Source of the DNA: Clostridia bacterium
Lineage (GTDB): Bacteria; Bacillota; Clostridia; Oscillospirales; Acutalibacteraceae
DNA: 64,000 nt
Direction: 5' to 3'
Assembly (NCBI GenBank): GCA_017399535.1
Contig: JAFQBX010000018.1
Coordinates: forward strand, 179,346 to 243,345
A program made the translations under genes and the position numbers. Under the pieces are notes generated by a model, which saw only the letters and a list, made by a program, of their open reading frames with translations, was not told where the DNA came from and did not search any database. Below, piece after piece: positions 61,063 to 64,000 of the stretch; within the stretch, counting starts at the first letter, position 1, and every line of letters begins with the position of its first letter.

Positions 61063-61521
61063 ATGTTAACCAAACAAGAAAAGAAAATTATCAAAGATGA
61101 ATTTATAAATTTAGAAAATTTCATTATGTTTTATAACGATTTTGAAATGTACAATAACAATAAAAAAGGACTTGATTTATATTTTGATTTAACACCATTT
61201 ACTTCTAAAGGTATAGTTACTGGGGTTTTTGGATTAGTAAATTATGATGAAGATAAAAACATAATGAATGTTGATGTGATTTGTCAAAATGCACATCGAT
61301 ATTTAGAAGTTAAAGGCTACTATAAAAGGCATATATTAGAACTCAGAGATGAACTTATAGCTCAACAAGACGAAAGAGATAATAAAAACTTTGAATTTAT
61401 TATACCAAAGCCGTTTTTACTCGCAGTTGAAAATAACGTAATTACATTTCTCCGACCATTAGACTTCAATCATTATGAGACTTATATACCTATTTTAGAA
61501 AAAATATTAGCAAATAACTAA
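61063..61521 (+). CDS. 152-residue protein of unknown function
   Basis: AGAGGT upstream. Very A+T-rich and without a recognised family. It has EFINLENFIMFYNDFEMYNNN near the start and a C-terminal LRPLDFNHYETYIPILEKIL. No membrane segment. First gene of the unit that includes the DUF927 ATPase, so it probably belongs to the replication or conjugation module of the element. Confidence 0.65.
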   Translation: MLTKQEKKIIKDEFINLENFIMFYNDFEMYNNNKKGLDLYFDLTPFTSKGIVTGVFGLVNYDEDKNIMNVDVICQNAHRYLEVKGYYKRHILELRDELIAQQDERDNKNFEFIIPKPFLLAVENNVITFLRPLDFNHYETYIPILEKILANN

Positions 61522-61559
61522 TCACTATTAAATTCACACATTGAAAGGGGGTGATAAAA

Positions 61560-63335
61560 ATGAAATTAAACCTTAAATCTATTCGAAAAACTAAAGTAAA
61601 ACCATTTTGTTGTAGTGGCATAACAAAAGAAGAATATGATTGCTATGTTGAAGAATCGGGCGATATGTTTCCGTTTGTAGTAATGGATGATTGGATATGT
61701 ATACTTCTAAACAATACAAAGAATAATGAAACTTATTATTTTATAGCTTCAATAGCTTCTCGATTTGAAATATCAAAGTGCAATATTGATATAAATACAA
61801 ACGAAAGAAGTTACACTATTAAGGCAAAAGTAAATGGTGAGTGGATAGAGTTTGATGTTAGTGCAGAAGCATTAACGTCACTTGGAATGAAAGAACTATT
61901 AAGAATGGGTGTGCTTTATGATGAGCGACAAGCAAAGGAGTTACAAAGATATTTAATGATATCTGCATATAATGCAGAAACAGAAACAGTACACAAAACA
62001 CTCGGTTGGAATGGGGATATATTCCTGTCATCAAAATCTTTCTCTAAAAATAATATTTCAAGTAAGTATATCGGTGGTATAGATTTTTCCCCGAAAGGCT
62101 CTAAAGATACCTATCTTGATATGATAAAAGAGCAAGTATTACAGCATACCCCTTTACTATTCGTTTGGCTTATTGGCTTTTGTTCAATAATATTAAATTA
62201 TCTCAATAAGCACTTCGATTTTGGCTGCTTAATATTTGCCTTAAATAACCTTTCGAGCAAGGGAAAAACCACATCAGCAATGCTTTCCGCTTCTATTGCT
62301 TCTAATCCAATATTTGATAGAGGACTCATTACGAACTTTAGCGGTACTTCTAATGCCGTTCTAAACTTTGTGTCTCAAAGCAATGGTCATACAGTTGTAT
62401 TAGATGAAGCAGGTACAGCAGAGGCATTACAATCTCGCAAACTACTATATCAAATGTGTAGTGGTAGAGAACGTAAAAGGCTAAATACTTCGGGTGAGCT
62501 AAAGGAAACAGCAGAGTTCAATTCGGCAATTATTGTTACAAGCGAACATAGCATAATCGATAGCTCAGCTCCAAATGGTATAAGGGCAAGAATTTTCGAG
62601 CTTACCGATGAACTTACGCTAAATGCAGAGCATAGCAATATTATCAAAACAACTGTCTTAAATAATTACGGATGGTTATACGAGGACTTCATTGCCTATA
62701 CATTTAATTGTCTTGCTGATGTGATTGATGATTATAATAGAATATCAGAAGTATTAAAAATGGGATTTCAAGGCAATAAAGGCGAATTAACAGATAGAGT
62801 GCTTGAAAAATTAGCAGTAATTTATTTAACAGCTTACTATGTTAAAGATTGTTTCGAATTGGAATTAAATTTAGAAGATGTTAAAGAGTACATATACACA
62901 CTTGAAAACCGTATAAATACGGAAGCCGATTTATCAGATAAGGCTCTTGATTGTATTTTAGATTATATTAGCCGAAATTCTTCCAAGTTCATTAGAACTA
63001 ATGTTAGTGATTGTGAATCTTGTGTGGAAGGTAAAATAATCAAAAGTAATAATAATGTTGAGATATCAATATTAAAATCTGTTGCAGATAATATATTGAG
63101 CAAAAGTGGTTTTGAAAATAATATAACCATTGCTCGCAAATGGCAACAAAAAGGTATTTTAACAACAGAGGGTGATAGGACAAACAAACGTATAAAAATC
63201 ACTGCAGATTTGCCATTGTTGCCGTGTTACATATTTAAACTGCCAATGTGCACTAACAAACACGTAACTAAGCACCCAATTATTTATGAATCATTATCAT
63301 CTGACAACTTGGATGATATTGATATAAAACTTTAA
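61560..63335 (+). CDS. DUF927 domain ATPase (mobile-element replication-type)
   Basis: 591 residues from ATG 61560 (AAAGGGGGTG upstream); an in-frame GTG lies within that site. The DUF927 part (about 60-360) has KTLGWNGDIFLSS, IGFCSIILNYLNKHFDFGCLIF, the Walker A-like NLSSKGKTTSAML (about 230-242), Walker B TVVLDEAGTAE (about 277), and the following SGRERKRLNTSGELKETAEFNS segment. DUF927 proteins are helicase/primase-like ATPases carried by ICEs, phages and plasmids. The C-terminal third is a winged-helix-like region (NITIARKWQQKGILTTEGDR). No separate primase is visible in the window. Confidence 0.88.
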   Translation: MKLNLKSIRKTKVKPFCCSGITKEEYDCYVEESGDMFPFVVMDDWICILLNNTKNNETYYFIASIASRFEISKCNIDINTNERSYTIKAKVNGEWIEFDVSAEALTSLGMKELLRMGVLYDERQAKELQRYLMISAYNAETETVHKTLGWNGDIFLSSKSFSKNNISSKYIGGIDFSPKGSKDTYLDMIKEQVLQHTPLLFVWLIGFCSIILNYLNKHFDFGCLIFALNNLSSKGKTTSAMLSASIASNPIFDRGLITNFSGTSNAVLNFVSQSNGHTVVLDEAGTAEALQSRKLLYQMCSGRERKRLNTSGELKETAEFNSAIIVTSEHSIIDSSAPNGIRARIFELTDELTLNAEHSNIIKTTVLNNYGWLYEDFIAYTFNCLADVIDDYNRISEVLKMGFQGNKGELTDRVLEKLAVIYLTAYYVKDCFELELNLEDVKEYIYTLENRINTEADLSDKALDCILDYISRNSSKFIRTNVSDCESCVEGKIIKSNNNVEISILKSVADNILSKSGFENNITIARKWQQKGILTTEGDRTNKRIKITADLPLLPCYIFKLPMCTNKHVTKHPIIYESLSSDNLDDIDIKL

Positions 63336-63357
63336 TATAGAAAGGATGTGCTTTATT

Positions 63358-63702
63358 ATGCGCATACAAGTTGTGCAAACAATAAATAATTTACCCGAAG
63401 GTGATTATACGGGTGAAATTACAAATCAAAGCGTTAGCAATGATAATAAGTATCTTTGGCTCAATGTGGCTGTAGACGGACACAGTTCGGAATTAAATAT
63501 CAGCATTGCATTGGCAAGTAATATACTTAATAACTTTGCTATACATTTTGCCGACAAAGATGGTGAATTAGATACCGAAGATTTTCTTAATACAAGAATA
63601 TCCTTCACGCTAATTAACCGTGAAATTAAAGGCAAGGTCTATTCAAAATTCAAAAGATTAGACCCTATATTTGAAGAAGAGGAGGTTGATTTTAATGATT
63701 AA
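63358..63702 (+). CDS. Small acidic-ended protein of the DUF927 unit
   Basis: 114 residues from ATG 63358, chosen because GAAAGGA is 11 bases upstream; an earlier ATG (63346) lacks a site. The predicted beta-rich body (YTGEITNQSVSNDNKYLWLNVAVD) and acidic tail (DPIFEEEEVDFND) are like single-stranded DNA-binding proteins of mobile elements, but family identity is not established. It overlaps the next gene by 8 bases. Confidence 0.65.
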   Translation: MRIQVVQTINNLPEGDYTGEITNQSVSNDNKYLWLNVAVDGHSSELNISIALASNILNNFAIHFADKDGELDTEDFLNTRISFTLINREIKGKVYSKFKRLDPIFEEEEVDFND

Positions 63703-64000
63703 GTTAGAAGAGCATGATTTAATAAGTGCTGTATCAGTTGCAAACAAAGGCAAAAGTTATGGTGTTGGAGGAGTAACACTCGTATATCACGATAAAGGAA
63801 AACGAATTGAACTTTCTAATCGTGTATTAGAGATGTTGGGAAACCCAACTCACATTAAATTTTTCTTTGCAGATGATAATCTGGTTCTTATTTCCGCAAC
63901 AGAAGACGAAAAAGGTTCAAACATAATTAAATCTATGTTAACACGTAAAGTGATTTACAATGCTAATCTCGTAAAAGAAATATTAGAACATTTTGAAATA
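63695..64000 (+). CDS. Protein of unknown function, cut by the right edge
   Basis: At least 102 residues, ATG 63695 with GAGGAGG eight bases upstream, open to the window end. It starts MIKLEEHDLISAVSVANKG and has KFFFADDNLVLISATEDEKGS. The family is not recognised. The 8-base overlap suggests coupled translation with the preceding gene. Confidence 0.65.
   Translation, partial: MIKLEEHDLISAVSVANKGKSYGVGGVTLVYHDKGKRIELSNRVLEMLGNPTHIKFFFADDNLVLISATEDEKGSNIIKSMLTRKVIYNANLVKEILEHFEI

Overview
The window looks like the chromosome of a spore-forming, carbohydrate-fermenting member of the Clostridia, probably Oscillospiraceae/Ruminococcaceae. This rests on the clostridial gene orders (rimP-nusA-ylxR-ylxQ-infB-rbfA-nrnA-truB-ribF, infC-rpmI-rplT, spoIIGA-sigE), three sporulation sigma factors, strong AGGAGG-type ribosome binding sites, sigma-A promoters with 17-bp spacers, and plant-polysaccharide genes (GH2, GH39, GH94, rhamnose and galactose use). 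Species assignment is inference; no 16S gene is present.

Layout. 1-7275 (minus): dprA (cut by the edge), a TrmH-type methyltransferase, rplT, rpmI, infC with an attenuator-like leader and an ATT start, a VanY-like carboxypeptidase, engB and lon. 7393-8658 (plus): enolase. 8705-13211 (minus): moxR, DUF58 and a transglutaminase-fold membrane protein whose catalytic Cys position is Ser. 13358-21081 (minus): the long nusA-infB translation operon from one promoter. 21261-21755 (plus): tRNA-Met, -Glu, -His, -Gln from two consensus promoters, followed by an unusual stem-loop repeat array. 22185-24000 (minus): an ECF sigma/anti-sigma operon, then tRNA-Arg, a GH2 enzyme and tRNA-Ala. 26335-29647: a cohesin-like surface protein, MntP, and sodium-pump decarboxylase beta and gamma subunits that continue the galK-galT operon (29653-31929). 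32126-33685: sigE and spoIIGA. 34492-43571 (plus): GH39, DUF3343 plus cysteine desulfurase, then T-box, pheS, pheT and a GH94 phosphorylase in one apparent unit. 43665-49959: XRE membrane regulator, gapA, malic enzyme, sigG and sigK (convergent, abutting), D-2-hydroxyacid dehydrogenase. 50090-52717: rhaB-rhaA. 52791-54250: a 41-residue peptide gene with its own consensus promoter, and a lipoprotein.

From about 55.4 kb to the right edge the DNA is visibly more A+T-rich and has accessory content: a possible tRNA-3'-end attachment remnant, repeats, a Mor-family regulator, an unrecognised 831-residue protein followed by two related four-helix membrane proteins, two mini-ORFs, a DUF1643 protein, and a DUF927 ATPase with small downstream genes. 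I read this as one end of an integrated mobile element whose integrase lies outside the window.

The best candidates for something undescribed are the regulator/831-residue/2x4TM cassette (55778-59482), the 41-residue peptide gene (52791-52916), the TGAAGT-punctuated hairpin array (21791-21963), and the transglutaminase-like protein lacking its nucleophile.
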